Assembly: GCF_037893015.1 (NCBI RefSeq)
Contig: NC_133664.1
Coordinates: forward strand, 130,857,742 to 130,921,741
DNA: 64,000 nt
Reading direction: 5' to 3'
Origin: Macrotis lagotis
Taxonomy: Eukaryota; Chordata; Mammalia; Peramelemorphia; Peramelidae
Below the pieces are notes generated by a model, which saw nothing but the letters and a program-made list of their open reading frames with translations, did not search any database and was not told the origin of the DNA. This document shows positions 1 to 11,700 of the stretch, in pieces; positions within the stretch are counted from its first letter, which is position 1, and each line of letters opens with the position of its first letter. Both the position numbers and the translations under genes were made by a program.

Positions 1-304
1 CATTTTATAGGGCAAATTCAGAAGCCTGAATTATATCCATATGTAACCTAAAAGGAAGTACTGCTAATATAGCACAGGTGCACCGTGTTTCTCTTGGCTA
101 CTGCTGGAAACAAATGAACCCCTGAGTGAATTTTATGACTGTGGGCTCCTCAAAAGTTTAAGAGTCCTGGGCTCAAGGAGGAGGAGTGTTGCTGTTGTAT
201 ATGCAGGCGATACAGCTGCAGCAAGGACTACAAGCCAGAAGGGAATCCCTGTAATTACACAGTGCATTAATGTGAAATTAAAAGTAGAATTTCTCATCAC
301 CTGC
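1..304. other. Unique sequence; possible conserved non-coding block at 175-310
   Basis: No repeat family or coding potential recognised. From about 175 to 310 the sequence is of mixed complexity, with TAATTA/ATTAAT-like homeodomain cores and a CACCTG E-box, which is the texture of a conserved non-coding element. That reading is inference only. Confidence 0.25.
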
Positions 305-411
305 AGGCAGTGAATAGAGCACTGGACCTGCAGTCAAGAAGACCTGAGATCAATTCCAATCTCAGGTAAGTCCTTTAACTTCTATCTAGTTTCTTTCAAA
401 TATAAAGTGAG

Positions 412-463
<52 letters not shown>

Positions 464-560
464 TCTTTCTCCCTTGGTTGATGTGAGGATCAGATGATAT
501 AATATTTGAATGTAACATAATTCCTGGCACATATTAGGCACCTAACAAATGTTTGTTTCC
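305..560 (+). repeat. MIR-like CORE-SINE
   Basis: A MIR-type head (tagagcactggacctgcagt) is followed by a degraded core and the MIR 3' end (cctggcacatattaggcacc). The central GGATAATAATAG stretch of MIR has grown into a TAA microsatellite. Divergence suggests an old copy. Confidence 0.75.
414..462. repeat. (TAA)n microsatellite
   Basis: About 16 uninterrupted TAA units lie inside the MIR copy at the position where the MIR consensus already carries a short AAT run. Confidence 0.97.
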
Positions 561-934
561 ATCTTTCCTTACATCATTCCTTGCTTCATCAACTACTTGC
601 AACAATTCTAGGGAACAAAAGGGGTGAGCCCAGAGAAAATAGTTAATTCTACTAAATACTCTAAAATTTTCTTTTACAATTTACAATAGAAAGCTAAACA
701 AAAACTCAAGTCTGTTGAAATGATACTAAAGCAGATTTTATACCAAGTGTACTTTAATTTCAGTCATAAACTGAAGCAGCATCTGTTGCATATAATATTC
801 AGACATTCTTTGGATTAGGCAACTTGGGAACTTTAGGAAAAGTGAAAAAAGCAATCTTTTGAGTTGAAGAGTCAAGTGGGACAGTAGTAAGCAACATGTC
901 ATTGAGATGAGATATGGAATTTCATGGCCAATTT
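561..934. other. No recognised feature
   Basis: AT-rich sequence. The minus-strand 87-codon open frame at 738-1001 runs partly over the adjacent SINE and shows no protein-like features. Confidence 0.5.
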
Positions 935-1135
935 TTGATGTAGTGGAAAGAACTTTGAATTTATAGTCAGAAGGCCTGACTTGAAATCCTAACTCTTCCA
1001 CTCACAGGCTGTTTGAAATTAGGCAAAGCACTTCCTTTCTCTCCACCCAAATGTTCTCATATGTAAAATGAGAGAATTGGATTAAATGATCTCTCAGATT
1101 CCTTTCAGCTCTAATCTTGTTATGAACTTTTGAAA
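935..1135 (+). repeat. Ther-2/MIR3-like SINE
   Basis: Runs from a 'tagtggaaagaactttgaat' head, through 'tatgtaaaatgagagaattg', to the Ther-2 tail in which 'gatctctcagattcctttca' leads into 'gctctaatct'. All landmarks are in family order; the copy is diverged. Confidence 0.75.
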
Positions 1136-2913
1136 TCAGTCACTATGCATAAGGGAGTCCTAAATAAAACTATTAAGTGGAAGAAATTTGACTCTAAAGT
1201 CCCTCTCCACATTCTTCCAGTGTTTCAATGACCTTTATGTTGTCTCCACTCCCTGTGGTATTACTCTGCAACCACAATCCTACCAGTCTGCGGAGGTCAA
1301 GGGTAAAAGTTAGACCAACCATTCTCTTTTGAAACATAATGTTATTCTTGTTGATTTAAAATGCACTTAATTTAAAATTTAAATCTCATCATTAGAAAGT
1401 GATGCTATCTTCAAACTTTTGTCTCTGTCATTGGTTCAAGTCCATAATTTTAAAGGATCCCCAGTTTCATTTAACCTCTTAATAGTAGAATTGGCTTTTA
1501 CAAAGGAATATCTACTTCAAAGGCATAGCAAGAATGAATTTCCAAACATTTACATGCATACACAAATCGGGGGTAGATGAAGGAAAAATCACTCTCTCCT
1601 TCCCCAGAGCTGCTCTGTCTCTGGGGCAAAGAGGGAGATTAGTTTCACAGTTTAACTGAGTTTCTACATAACATTAATCCCCAGCTTCTAAATCAAAGTA
1701 CCTGCACTCAGGTTTTGTCCCAGGACACTAATTTCTTAGGATTTACCTACTAGAATGGTTGCAACATATAGTTTCAAGGTCCCTCATGGCTCAAGATACT
1801 AGATCAGGGTCTCCTCTGTGTCTGAAAATAAAAGAACAATGAAACAATCCCAAGAAATCCCAAGAAATGATACCCTAAATATATTCATCCTTATGATTTT
1901 TCTTTTTCTTTCAGTGATACCACCATTATTTCTCTCAGCTTTGAAATAGTGGGTTATCTTTGACCTTTGCCTCACTTCTTATATCCATTAGTTATCAAAT
2001 TTTGCTTCTTAGAGCAAATGTTTATTTCTTGGAACCACAGAAACATAAAGGAGAAACAGCTTTCTTCCCAATTTACTTCTTACTGCTTTTGCTATGAATG
2101 AAAACAATTCTTAACCCTGAATACCACTAAAATTAGTGTAACTGAGCCTCATTCAGGTAGATTTTAAAGATACAAGAAGCCAACTAACCATGTGGTAGGC
2201 CAACTCAGAATATTTTCTTACAGAAGCAGATCCCTGGTATCTCCCACATGAGTGCCTCCATTTTTGGTATGTGCTCAAACCCTGATAGATCAGCATCATT
2301 AAGAATGAGTTGGAGGAAACAGGTCAAAAATAGGTTATTGCCATTGCTCAGGTGGGTGGTGATAATAAATCCTGTAGTATCAATGTGCTATGGTAATATC
2401 TTGTGACAGACACAAGAGAAATAGCAGAAATAGCAGAAGAAAAATCATAAGGATGAATATTTTTAGGGTCTCTTCCCCCCCAACCTCCCTACCTGGACAG
2501 CCAAGGATGGCACAAGTACCTCTTTTTTGCTTGTTCTTTCTTATTGTTAGGTGAATAAGTAACCTGAGATACTGATTGAGCAAGAAAGAATATATAAAGA
2601 TCAGAAGATTCTGGGAGATTTGAGATATATCATCTCATATCTGGAAGATAGGGAGTTCTCCAAAGCAAAAGTGGCAGACAGACAGCAGGGCAAGCAAGTA
2701 GGGAGATGTACTAAGGACAAATAGATGCTGAGAGACAGACCTGAGGAAAGACCACTTCAGAGAGAGTAATGGCAGAGAAACATCCGGACTAAGAATTCAA
2801 GAGAGGCACAGAGACTAGGAGCCAGCTGAAAGGTCTCCCCAGCAGAAAATATAAGGGAACATTGTGATGACATTACAAAGGGAGTTGGGAATTACCCCCT
2901 TTCTCACATGTTT
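1136..2913. other. Mostly unrecognised sequence with an L2 fragment at about 1905-2010
   Basis: Around 1905-2010 the sequence follows the L2 interior (ctttgacctttgcctcactt then a 'ccattagttatcaaattttg' segment), plus orientation. The rest, including the purine-rich 2590-2830 part, matches no family I know. No convincing ORF. Confidence 0.45.
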
Positions 2914-2938
2914 CATATATACATATATATATATATGC

Positions 2939-2969
<31 letters not shown>

Positions 2970-2971
2970 TC
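2914..2971. repeat. (TA)n / ATATAC simple repeat
   Basis: Alternating TA with scattered C and G interruptions. Open frames crossing it (about 2815-2997) are low-complexity artefacts. Confidence 0.95.
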
Positions 2972-4159
2972 TCCCCCTCACTATTGTTGTACTCCATAGG
3001 AAGGAATGTTCTCTATCAATTCATCTAACTATATCAGCTGAATATGAGGTATATTGCTAAATACCTTGGCTAAGAATTAAATAGGTAAACATTACCATGA
3101 TATGGTTGTCCTAGAAGATCAAAAAATCTTTTGTAGTGTCCCTAAAGACTTTAAGGTTAGACAGATGAGTGGTAAATCAGGAGAATATAATATCTTAAAA
3201 GCCAAAGAATTAAGGAAAGGTTTGTCAGAAGTGTCAGATAAGTTCCAGGGACTTTACCATTTAACTTATCTAATACTCAGCTTTCTAAACTGAAATGGGG
3301 AGAGGAGACAGAGCTTAGATGATCTCTGTGTTTCTCAGGAGTCATTCATTAGGATTCACCAACTTATGGATATTATATATATATATATATATATTGCAAC
3401 ACGACTATCCTGAAGATGGAGTGAGGGGTTCCCATATATATGATACAATCTCATGACAGCAATTTGGTATCATTTTCTCAAGTATTTCCTAATAAGACCT
3501 CAACATCAGTGAATTGTTCTCATTTCAAGTTGCAAGAGAACTTAACTAATTGCATTGTGTTGCTACTGATGAAAGCTCTACTTCTGTGAATGTTCTGGGA
3601 TCTAATTAGTGCCTGTCTGTGTCAGAATTTAGAGTCCCTAGCTTTTCTTTTTCCCTGTGACCCTTCTGTGGGGTATCCACAGGCAACCACACTGAGAACT
3701 AGGGAAATCTGACCTACTGTGAAGTTTTAATAAGGAAGGGTTTGAATCATAATCTCCCAGGAAATGTTCATTAGCTTAGGGCAAGTATGCTATTCGCTGT
3801 GGTCAGGAAGGAAAGGGAAAAGAATCCTTACACCCCATAGAGTTAGAGTAGTTGACTATTTTGCAAAACCAGGATTGTAAATAAAAAAGATAAGCTTAGA
3901 GGTGAAAATATACCATCTGACTGGTCTTCAATGTTAGCAAAAGTTTCACCATTTCATGCTTCTCATGAGGAACCACTTGACCTCTGAGGAGTCTTTTGAA
4001 CAGCCCACTCAATTTCTACAGTATTCTCATACACTATGTACCATATATATGGGAGAAATCAAAGAGGAAGTCCATTTGAGATGGACTGAGATGTAGTTCA
4101 GGTATTTTCATGGAAGCTTATAAGGCACAGATCACCTCATTCCCTTGCTTAGAATCCTT
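2972..4159. other. No recognised feature except (AT)n at 3371-3394
   Basis: Unique-looking AT-rich DNA with a 24-base AT run at 3371-3394. The 63-codon plus-strand frame at 3102-3293 has no recognisable domain and no gene context. Confidence 0.5.
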
Positions 4160-4275
4160 TAGTCCTGGGTGGGAAGGGAGGGTGGAAGAAAATCATGTAA
4201 CATAAATATGTAAGTGTATTAATGTTGAAAAATTTCCATAACATATAATAGGAAAAATAAAATAAAATATCAATC
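4160..4275 (+). mobile_element. LINE (L1-like) 3' end remnant
   Basis: A G-rich block (gggaagggagggtgg) is followed by AT-rich DNA and an A-rich end with repeated aataaaat. This matches the layout of marsupial L1 3' UTRs, including the copy near 24.9 kb. Only the last ~110 bp remain. Confidence 0.5.
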
Positions 4276-4299
4276 ATAAGAAAGAATCTTTAGTCCTGC

Positions 4300-4425
4300 A
4301 TCAATGCTTTCTGGATAAATGTATGCTTCCTGAGAGCAGGGACCAATTCACTTTTGTCTTTGTATCACCAGCACCTGAGGATATAATCCATAGATTAAAA
4401 AATATTTGTTGATTGATCAAATAAT
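4300..4425 (+). repeat. L2 LINE 3' end
   Basis: 'cttcctgagagcagggacca' then 'tttgtatcaccagcacctga' and 'ttgttgattgatc' are the ordered landmarks of the mammalian L2 3' terminus. Confidence 0.8.
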
Positions 4426-4794
4426 TGAAAAACTCTTCATGCTGGCACTCAAGTCCTCTACATTTTGGCTGTAAACTACTTTTTCAATTTTATTGCCTAT
4501 CATTTACTGTGAAATAGAAAGTAGTAGTTACTACTTATTTCTGATAAAACATTAAATATTCTCCATTGGAAAGCATTATCTTAGGTGTAGATTTCAAGAT
4601 TAAATGTATGAAGGCTATGAAACTAGGTTTTATGTAATTTGGTGCATAGGCTAAATATTTTCTAAATATATTATTTTACTAACATGAATATGATATATGT
4701 ATCAAAAATAATTACAGATATTTTCCCCATAACAGTAGGTCATTTCACAATAATGTCACTTGAAAGAAATCCTGTTAAAACATTAATTTTAGTG

Positions 4795-4985
4795 CCTTCC
4801 CTCAAAGATTATCTCTAATTTATTTTGCATTTGTCTTTTTTACATAATTGTTTGCATGTTGTCTTTCCGCTTAGACTGTAGCCCCCGAGAACTGATTTTT
4901 TGCCTTTCTTTGTATCCCTAATCCTTAGGAAACTGCCTGGGATAAAGTAGGTATTTGATATATATACTTGTTGACTTGGCATTGT
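4795..4985 (+). repeat. L2 LINE 3' end
   Basis: 'gacttagactgtagc'-type sequence at 4872, then 'tctttgtatccctaatcctt', then 'gtaggtatttgat' and 'acttgttgacttg'. A second, independent L2 3' terminus. Confidence 0.75.
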
Positions 4986-5039
4986 GAAGTCCCAGGGTTT
5001 TCAGCTCATTACACAAAATGCAAGTTTTAATAATTTTTC

Positions 5040-5163
5040 CTATCAGGAGGCAGTATGGAAAATACAGGGTTATAGAGTGGGCCTTGGACTTAGGCAGGCC
5101 GGGGTACAAGTTTTCTCTTTCACTCATAAATCATTTAACATCTCATTATTAAAGGCCCCTCTC
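5040..5163 (+). repeat. MIR-like CORE-SINE, 5' part (split by L1)
   Basis: A diverged SINE head and core run up to the L1 insertion point. The sequence resumes after the L1 at 12076. Joining the two sides through one copy of the 13-bp duplication gives a continuous SINE-like sequence, so the SINE predates the L1. Confidence 0.6.
5151..5163 (+). repeat. Target-site duplication, left copy (L1)
   Basis: aaaggcccctctc, identical to 12076-12088. Confidence 0.93.
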
Positions 5164-5947
5164 AACTTCCAGCCAAGATGACAGAGAGAAGACAGGCACA
5201 GTTCTAAAGTCTCCTGATCTTTCCCCATCTATCATATGAAACAAACCTCTTAAAAGAAATCTAACCCAAAAAACCCAGAAAGAAAAGCCAGGAGAAAGTA
5301 CATCTATCTCAGGATTTGTCTCCCTCAACAGCACTGGATGAATTCGGGAGGGTGAGTCTAGGCACAGAGGGCAGATCAGCCCCAGATCAGCCAGATTAGC
5401 AGCTGAATTGGAGTCTGAGGGCCTGAGAGCTGGACCTGCTGGATAAGCGGTGGGGATAGATGGCAAGGACTTGAGTAAACTAGGGAGCAGAGGTGCGCTG
5501 ACCCTATGGAGCTTGCCAACAGGGCTGAGGGGAGAGTTCAGGAGTAGGATAGCTGTGGATACACCATCCCTGGGCTCCTCTGGTCTAAGGAGCTTTGAGT
5601 CCACAACTCCATTGCAGCTGAGGCCTCTTCCTGGAACAAACAATTGCAGACTACTTCTGCCTCAGGCATAGGTGTGTGAGCAGAAGAACCAGTCCAGCTG
5701 ACAATAGAGAGAGGAATGACCTCAGGCCAGGGCAAAGCCCACCATTGATTGAAAGCAAAAGGATTCATTAGTTCCATTCCTCTCTTCAAGTTAAGGGAGA
5801 TGGCCTCAATCAAGGTCACAGACACTCCAGAGGAAGCAACCAGCACCTCCTACTGGCCAGCCAGAGAAATTGCACTCAGTGAGTAAAGCCTCTATTGATC
5901 CCATGCCCCTGTGAACCAGCCCCTTCCCAACTCAAGGTCTTAGCAAA
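5164..5947 (+). promoter_or_regulatory. L1 5' UTR
   Basis: Starts next to the target-site duplication and reaches the ORF1 start. A YY1-like motif (ccaagatgac at 5173-5182, one step from the usual CCAAGATGGC) sits near the 5' end, as in many L1 promoters. Relatively GC-rich compared with its surroundings. Open frames here on both strands (up to 164 codons on the minus strand at 5149-5643) are chance frames in this GC-richer DNA. Confidence 0.75.
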
Positions 5948-7048
5948 ATGAAGAAGGGTCAGCGGAAAGGAGGATCCATAGAAATATTCTTGGAAGGGAA
6001 AGACCCTAACTCAGAGAGACCTAGAACCTCTGAGGAGAATATGACCTGGTCTTCAGTACAGAAAGACTTCCTTTAAGAAATAAGGAAGGAGTTTAAAAAT
6101 CAACTGGAAAATTTGGGAGAGACAATTAATACCTTGAAACAAGAAAACAAATCCTTAAAAAATATAATTGGACAAATACAAGGTGAGAATAAATCTCTCA
6201 GATCATCAATTGGACAAATACAAAATGAGAATAATTCTCACAGATCCTCAATTGGACAAATGCAAAAAGAAAATAATTCTCTCAAAACCTCAATTGGTCA
6301 AATGGAAAGCTCTTTCAAAAGTAGAATGGACCGATTGGAAAAGGAGTTGCACAAGGTTAATGAAGAAAACTCCTCTCTTAAAAAAAAAAATGGAGTCCAC
6401 AGAAACTAATGACTCCATGAGACAGCAAGAGTCAGTTAAACAAAACCAGAAAAAAAAATAGAAAAAATAGAAGAAAATGTAAAATACCTCATCAGCAAAA
6501 CCACTGACCTTGAGAATAGGTTGAGGAAGGGCAACCTGAAAATTATTGGACTTCCTGAAAAAACTGAAGAGGAAAAAAAAAGCCTGGACTTAATATTACA
6601 GGATCTAGTGAGGGAAAACTGCCCTGATATCATGGAACCAGAGGGCAAAGTAGCTATTGAAAGAATACATCAATCCCCTCCAGAAAAAGATCCTAAAATG
6701 AAAACACCAAGGAATGTTGTGGCCAAATTCCAGAACTATCACATAAAAGAGAAAATTTTGCAAGCAGCCAGAAAGAAACAATTTAAATATCAAGGAGCCA
6801 CAGTAAGGATTACTCAGGACCTGGCTGCATCAACATTAAGGGATTGAAGGGCCTGGAATGAGATATTTCGAAGAGCAAGGGAGCTTGGAATGCAGCCAAG
6901 AATCCATTATCCTGCAAAGCTGAACCTTCTCTTCCAGGGAAAAAGATGGACATTTAATGAAATGGAAGAATTCCAAAAATTCCTGATGAAAAGACCAGAG
7001 ATAAATAGAAAATTTGGACATCAAATAGGAAGTTCAAGAGACACATGA
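5948..7048 (+). pseudogene. L1 ORF1 protein remnant (RNA-binding, coiled coil)
   Basis: ORF1p is the trimeric RNA chaperone of L1 particles. The first ATG (5948) opens a basic N-terminus (MKKGQRKGG). An in-frame stop at 6074-6076 follows. Frame resumes into a coiled coil of 14-residue repeats (about 6125-6310). Two slips near A-runs (about 6381 and 6450) shift the frame out and back. The central RRM-like domain follows with the family motif NLKIIGLPE at about 6533-6560, then RNVVAKFQNY. A stop at 6845-6847 precedes the C-terminal domain, with RRARELGMQPRIHYPAKL still readable to the final stop at 7046-7048. About 366 codons, within the usual L1 ORF1 range. Not translatable as one protein. Confidence 0.92.
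6125..6310 (+). repeat. 42-bp tandem repeats in the ORF1 coiled coil
   Basis: The string attgg[a/t]caaat recurs at 6167, 6209, 6251 and 6293, exactly 42 bp apart. Each unit encodes 14 residues (two heptads) with a constant Ile-Gly-Gln followed by an acidic/Asn-rich then Ser-Leu segment. An earlier partial unit lies at 6125-6165. Confidence 0.9.
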
Positions 7049-7947
7049 AAAGGTAAAAAACAGGGAGGGGGGCGGTAAAAAAACAACAACTTGATATGCA
7101 AGAAGTTGAAACTGGCTATATTCCAGCATGGGGGAAATGATTCTCATAAATCTTGAGAATTGTAACTCTAACAAAGAGAATATACCTAGCCAGAAGTGAT
7201 GAGCATTCATGACCTATCTATGAGACTGCTATCCAATGGGATGTAACTGGCTTTAACCCCACTTGGGAGAAAAACTCTAATAACTCTCAAGAATTTTAAC
7301 TCTAAGGGGTGGCTAGATGGCATAGTAGATAAAGCACTGGCCCTGGAGTCAGGAGTACCTGGGTTCACATCTGGTCTCAGATACTTAATAATTACCTAGC
7401 TGTGTGGCCTTGGGCAAGCCACTTAACCCTGTTTGCCTTGCAAAAACCAAAAAAAAAGAATTTTTAACTATATTAGACAGAATGTACCTAGCTAGAAGTG
7501 ACAGATACTCAGAATTTTCTGTGACTCAGAATGATCTAAAAAACACTACCTCCTTAAAAAGGGGAACAGGAAGGAGATGGAAATGGGATAAATCTCATTA
7601 CTCTAAGAGGTACAAAATAGCTATGGTAATAGAGGGGAAGAAGGGAGGAGATGAGAAACACCTTAATCTTCTTCTCATCAGACTTGGCTTAAAGTCAATT
7701 TACACATAGTTACTTAATTTAAAAAACAACTAATCTTTCAAGGATTAAAAGGGGGAAAGGGGAGGGGGAGTGGGGGAAAAAGGGGAACTAACAAAAGGAA
7801 GGGAAGGGAAAAGGGAAAAAGAGAAAGGAGAAAGAAAGGGAAGGGGGTGATATAGAAGGGCAAACACACTGAAGAGGGTGATATTCAGAAGCAAAATACT
7901 GGGGAATATTGATAAGGGGGGGGAAATACAAACAGAAGGAAGAAAGC
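7049..7947 (+). other. L1 inter-ORF region with nested SINE and internal duplication
   Basis: Non-coding spacer between ORF1 and ORF2, unusually long because of a SINE (7302-7456). It ends in a G/A-rich stretch (7750-7850), typical of marsupial L1 upstream of ORF2. The sequence around 7150-7200 is imperfectly repeated at 7457-7510 (gaat[a/g]tacctagc[c/t]agaagtga in both). Confidence 0.75.
7302..7456 (+). mobile_element. Short tRNA-headed marsupial SINE inside L1
   Basis: A ~150-bp SINE: head 'ggctagatggcatagtagat', box-B-like 'gggttcacatc', core 'gtgtggccttgggcaagcca', end 'ttgccttgcaaaaacc' plus A-run. Near-identical flanks (aagaattttaact at 7289-7301; the same with one extra T from 7457) are target-site duplications, so it inserted after the L1. 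Confidence 0.95.
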
Positions 7948-10900
7948 ATGGAGGGCAATAAAGAATTACTAATCATAACCTTGAATATGAATGGGATGAA
8001 CTCTCCCTTAAAATGTAAGCAAATAGCAGAGTGGATTAAAAACCAGAATCCAACTATGCTGCTTACAAGAAACTCATTTGAAGCAGAGAGATACATATAG
8101 AGTAAAGGTAAAAAATTGGAGCAAAATATATTTTGCTTCAGCTGAACAAAGCAGCACCAAAAATAGATAGCATTAAAAGAGATAAAGAAGGAAATTTTAT
8201 CCTCCTAAAAGGTATCATAGACAATAAAGCTATTTAAATACTGAATATAAATGCACCCAATGGGACAGAATCTAAATTCTTAGAGGAAAAGCTGAAAGAA
8301 CTCCAGGAAGACATACACAGCAAAACTCTACTAGTGGGAGACCTCAACCTCCAGCTTTCAGATCTAGATAAATCGAATCATAAAATAAACAAAAAAGAAG
8401 TTAAAGAGGTAAATAAATTGTTAGAAAAACTAGATATGGTAGACTTATGGAGGAAATTGAATGGGTATAGAAAGGAATATACCTTCTTCTCTGCAGTACA
8501 TGGAACTTATACAAAAATTGACCATGTACTAGGCACATAAAAAACTAATGATCAACTGCAGAAAGGCAGAAATAGTGAATACATCTTTCTCAGATCACAA
8601 TGCAATAAAAGTCATATGCAATATTGGGCCAAGGAGATATAGACCCAGAACGAATTGGAAACTGAATAACCTCATTTTAAAGAATGAGTGGACCAAAAAA
8701 CAAATTATAGAAAGGATTAACCAGTTAATCCTAGATAATGATAATAATAAAACAACATATCAAAACCTATGGGATTCACTCAAAGCGGCTCTCAGGGGAT
8801 ATATTATAGCTTTAAATGCTTACATGAATAAATTGGAGAAAGAGGAAATCAATGAACTAAACATGCAACTAAAAAAAATTAGAGAAAAAACAAATTAAAA
8901 ATCCCCAATCAAATACCAAATTAGAAATTCTAAAAATTAAAGGAGAAATTAATAAAAGCAAAAGCAAAAAAAACTATTGAATTAATAAATAAAAAGATGG
9001 TATTATGAAAAAACCATTAAAATTGATAAACCACTGGTCAATTTCATTAAAAAAGAAGAAAATCAAATTGCTAGTATCATAAATGAAAAAGTGAACTCAC
9101 CACCAATGAGGAGGAAATTAAAGTAATAATTCGAAATTATTGTGCCCAACTCTATGCCAATAAATTTGATAATCTAAGTGAAATAGATGAATATTTACAA
9201 AAATATAAGTTGCCCAGGTTAAATGAAGAGGAGATTAAATACCTAAACAACCTATCTCAGAAAAAGAAATTCAACAAGCCACCATTGAACTCCCCAAGAA
9301 ATAATCTCCAGGGCCTGATGGATCCACAAGTGAATTCTACCAAACATTTAAGGAATAATTGGTTCCAATTCTATATAAACTCTTTGGAAAAATAGGGGAA
9401 GATGGAACTCTGCCTAACTCTTTCTATGAAACCAATATGGTGCTGTTACCTAAACCAGGAAGAGTTAAAACAGAGAAAGAAAATTATAGACCTATCTCCC
9501 TGATGAATATAGATGTAAAAATCTTAAATAAAATCTTAGCAGACCGATTACAAGTTATCACTAGGATAATACATTATGATCAAGTAGGATTTATCCCAGG
9601 GTTGGTTCAATTTTAGGAACACTGTTAGTATACTCAATTATATCAACAACAAACCAATCAGGAATTATATGATCATATTAATAGATGCTGGAAAAGCTTT
9701 TGAAAAAATACAGCATCCATTCCTACTAAAAACACACTAGAGAGTGTAGGAATAAATGGACTGTTCCTTAGAATAATTAGCAGTATCTGTCTGAAACCAT
9801 CAACAAGCATTATATTCAATGGGGAGAGGCTAAAGGCATTCCCAATAGGATCAGGGGTGAAACAAGGGTGCCCATTATCATCACTACTATTTAATATTGT
9901 ATTAGAAATGCTAGCATCAGCAATTAGAGAAGAAAAAGAAATTGAAGGAATTAGAATTGAGAAGGAAGAGACAAAACTCTCACTCTTTGCAGATAACATG
10001 ATGGTCTACCCAGAGAATCCCAAGAAACCATCCAAAAAACTACTAGAAACAATTAGCAATTTTAGCAAAGTTGCAGGTTATAAAATAAACCCTCATAAAT
10101 CCTCAACTTTTCTATATATGTCTAGCAAGATACAGCAGGAAGAGCTAGAAAGAGAAATCCCATTCAAAGTAACCTCAGACAGTATAAAATACCTGGGAGT
10201 CTATTTGCCAAGACAGACTCAGAAACTTTTTGAAAAAAATTATAAAACACTTCTCACACAAATTAAATCATATTTAAATAACTGGGCAAATATCAACTGC
10301 TCATGGATAGGTCAAGCTAATATAATAAAAATGACAATTCTACCAAAACTAAACTACCTGTTTACTGCCCTACCAATCAAAATGCCAAAAAATTACTTTA
10401 ATGAGTTAGAAAAAATTGTAAGTAAATTCATATGGAGAAATAAAAAGTCAAGAATTGCCAGGAGCTTAATGAAAAAAAAGTACAAAAGAAGGTGGCTTAG
10501 CCCTACCTGATCTAAAATTATATTATAAAGCATCAGTCATCAAAACTGTTTGGTATTGGCTAAGAAATAGAGTGGTGAACCAGTGGAATAGACTAGGTGC
10601 AAAAGCAGGAGACGATTATATTAATCTGCTGTTTGATAAACCCAAAGAGTCCAGCTATTGGGATAAAAACTCCCTCTGATAAAAACTGCTGGGATGATTG
10701 GAAGTTAGTATGGAAGAAGCTTAGATTAGACCAACACCTAACACCCTTTAGCAAGATAATATCCAAATGGTTACAGGACTTAGACATAAAAAACAATACT
10801 ATAAGCAAATTAGAAGATCAAGGACTAGGTTACCTGTCAGATCTATGGAAACGGGAGCAGTTTATGACTAAGGAAGAGTTGGAGAACATCACCAAAAACC

Positions 10901-11700
10901 AACTAGATGATTTCGACTACTTTAAATTAAAAAGCTTTTGCACAGATTAAACCACTGTAACTAAGATCAAAAGAAATGTAATAAATTGGGAAACAATATT
11001 TACAAATAATGATTCTGACAAAGGACTCATTTCTAAAATATACAGAGAACTGAGTCATATTTTTAAAACAAAAAGCCATTCCCCAATTGACAAATGGTCA
11101 TAATATATGCAAAGGCAATTTACAGATGAGGAGATCAAAGCAATCCATAGCCATATGAAAAAATTGCTCGAAATCATTAATTATTAGAGAAATGCAAATT
11201 AAAGCTTCTCTGAGGTACGACCTCACACCTCTCAGATTGGCCAATATGACCAGGAAGGTTAATGATCATTGTTGGAAGGGTTGTGGGAAATCTGGGACAC
11301 CATTACACTGTTGGTGGAGCTGGGAACTCATCCAACCTTTCTGGAGAGTGATTTAGAACTATGCCCAATGGGCAACTAAAATGTGCATACCCTTTGACCC
11401 AGCAATACCACTACTGGGTCTATACCCTGAAGAGATGAGGGAAAAGGGTCAAAACATCACTTGTACAAAATTATTTATAGCAGCCCTGTTTGTGGTGGCA
11501 AAGAATTAGAAATCAAGTAAATGTCCTTCAATTGGGGAATGGCTTAGCAAACTGTGGTATATGTATGTCATGGAACTCTATTGTTCTATTAGAAACCAGG
11601 AGGGATGGGATTTCAGGGAAGGATTTACCTGAGCTGATGCTGAGTGAGGTGAGCAGAGCCAGAAAAACACTGTATACCCTAACAGCAACATGGGGGTGAT
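7948..11700 (+). pseudogene. L1 ORF2 remnant (endonuclease / reverse transcriptase)
   Basis: ORF2p nicks DNA and reverse-transcribes L1 RNA. ATG at 7948 opens the AP-like endonuclease (LNMNGMNSP). A frameshift near 8060 moves the conserved LQETH motif out of frame. Later motifs are GDLN (about 8337), TFFSAVHGTYTKIDHVLG and FSDHNAI (about 8590). Reverse transcriptase: [19 protein letters not shown] (about 9483-9540), [16 protein letters not shown] (about 9680), KQGCPLSSLLFNI (9860), then the catalytic box as FADN at 9986-9997 where active L1s have FADD. IKYLGVYLP and W..GQANIIKMTILPK follow. The Cys/Trp-rich C-terminus is at 11270-11340. At least seven frame breaks. The 3' limit is approximate. 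Confidence 0.93.

Noticed and set aside
5149..5846. Overlapping open frames on both strands (164, 102 and 73 codons)
   Set aside because: They lie in the GC-richer L1 5' UTR, have no recognisable domain and overlap each other; GC content explains the lack of stops.
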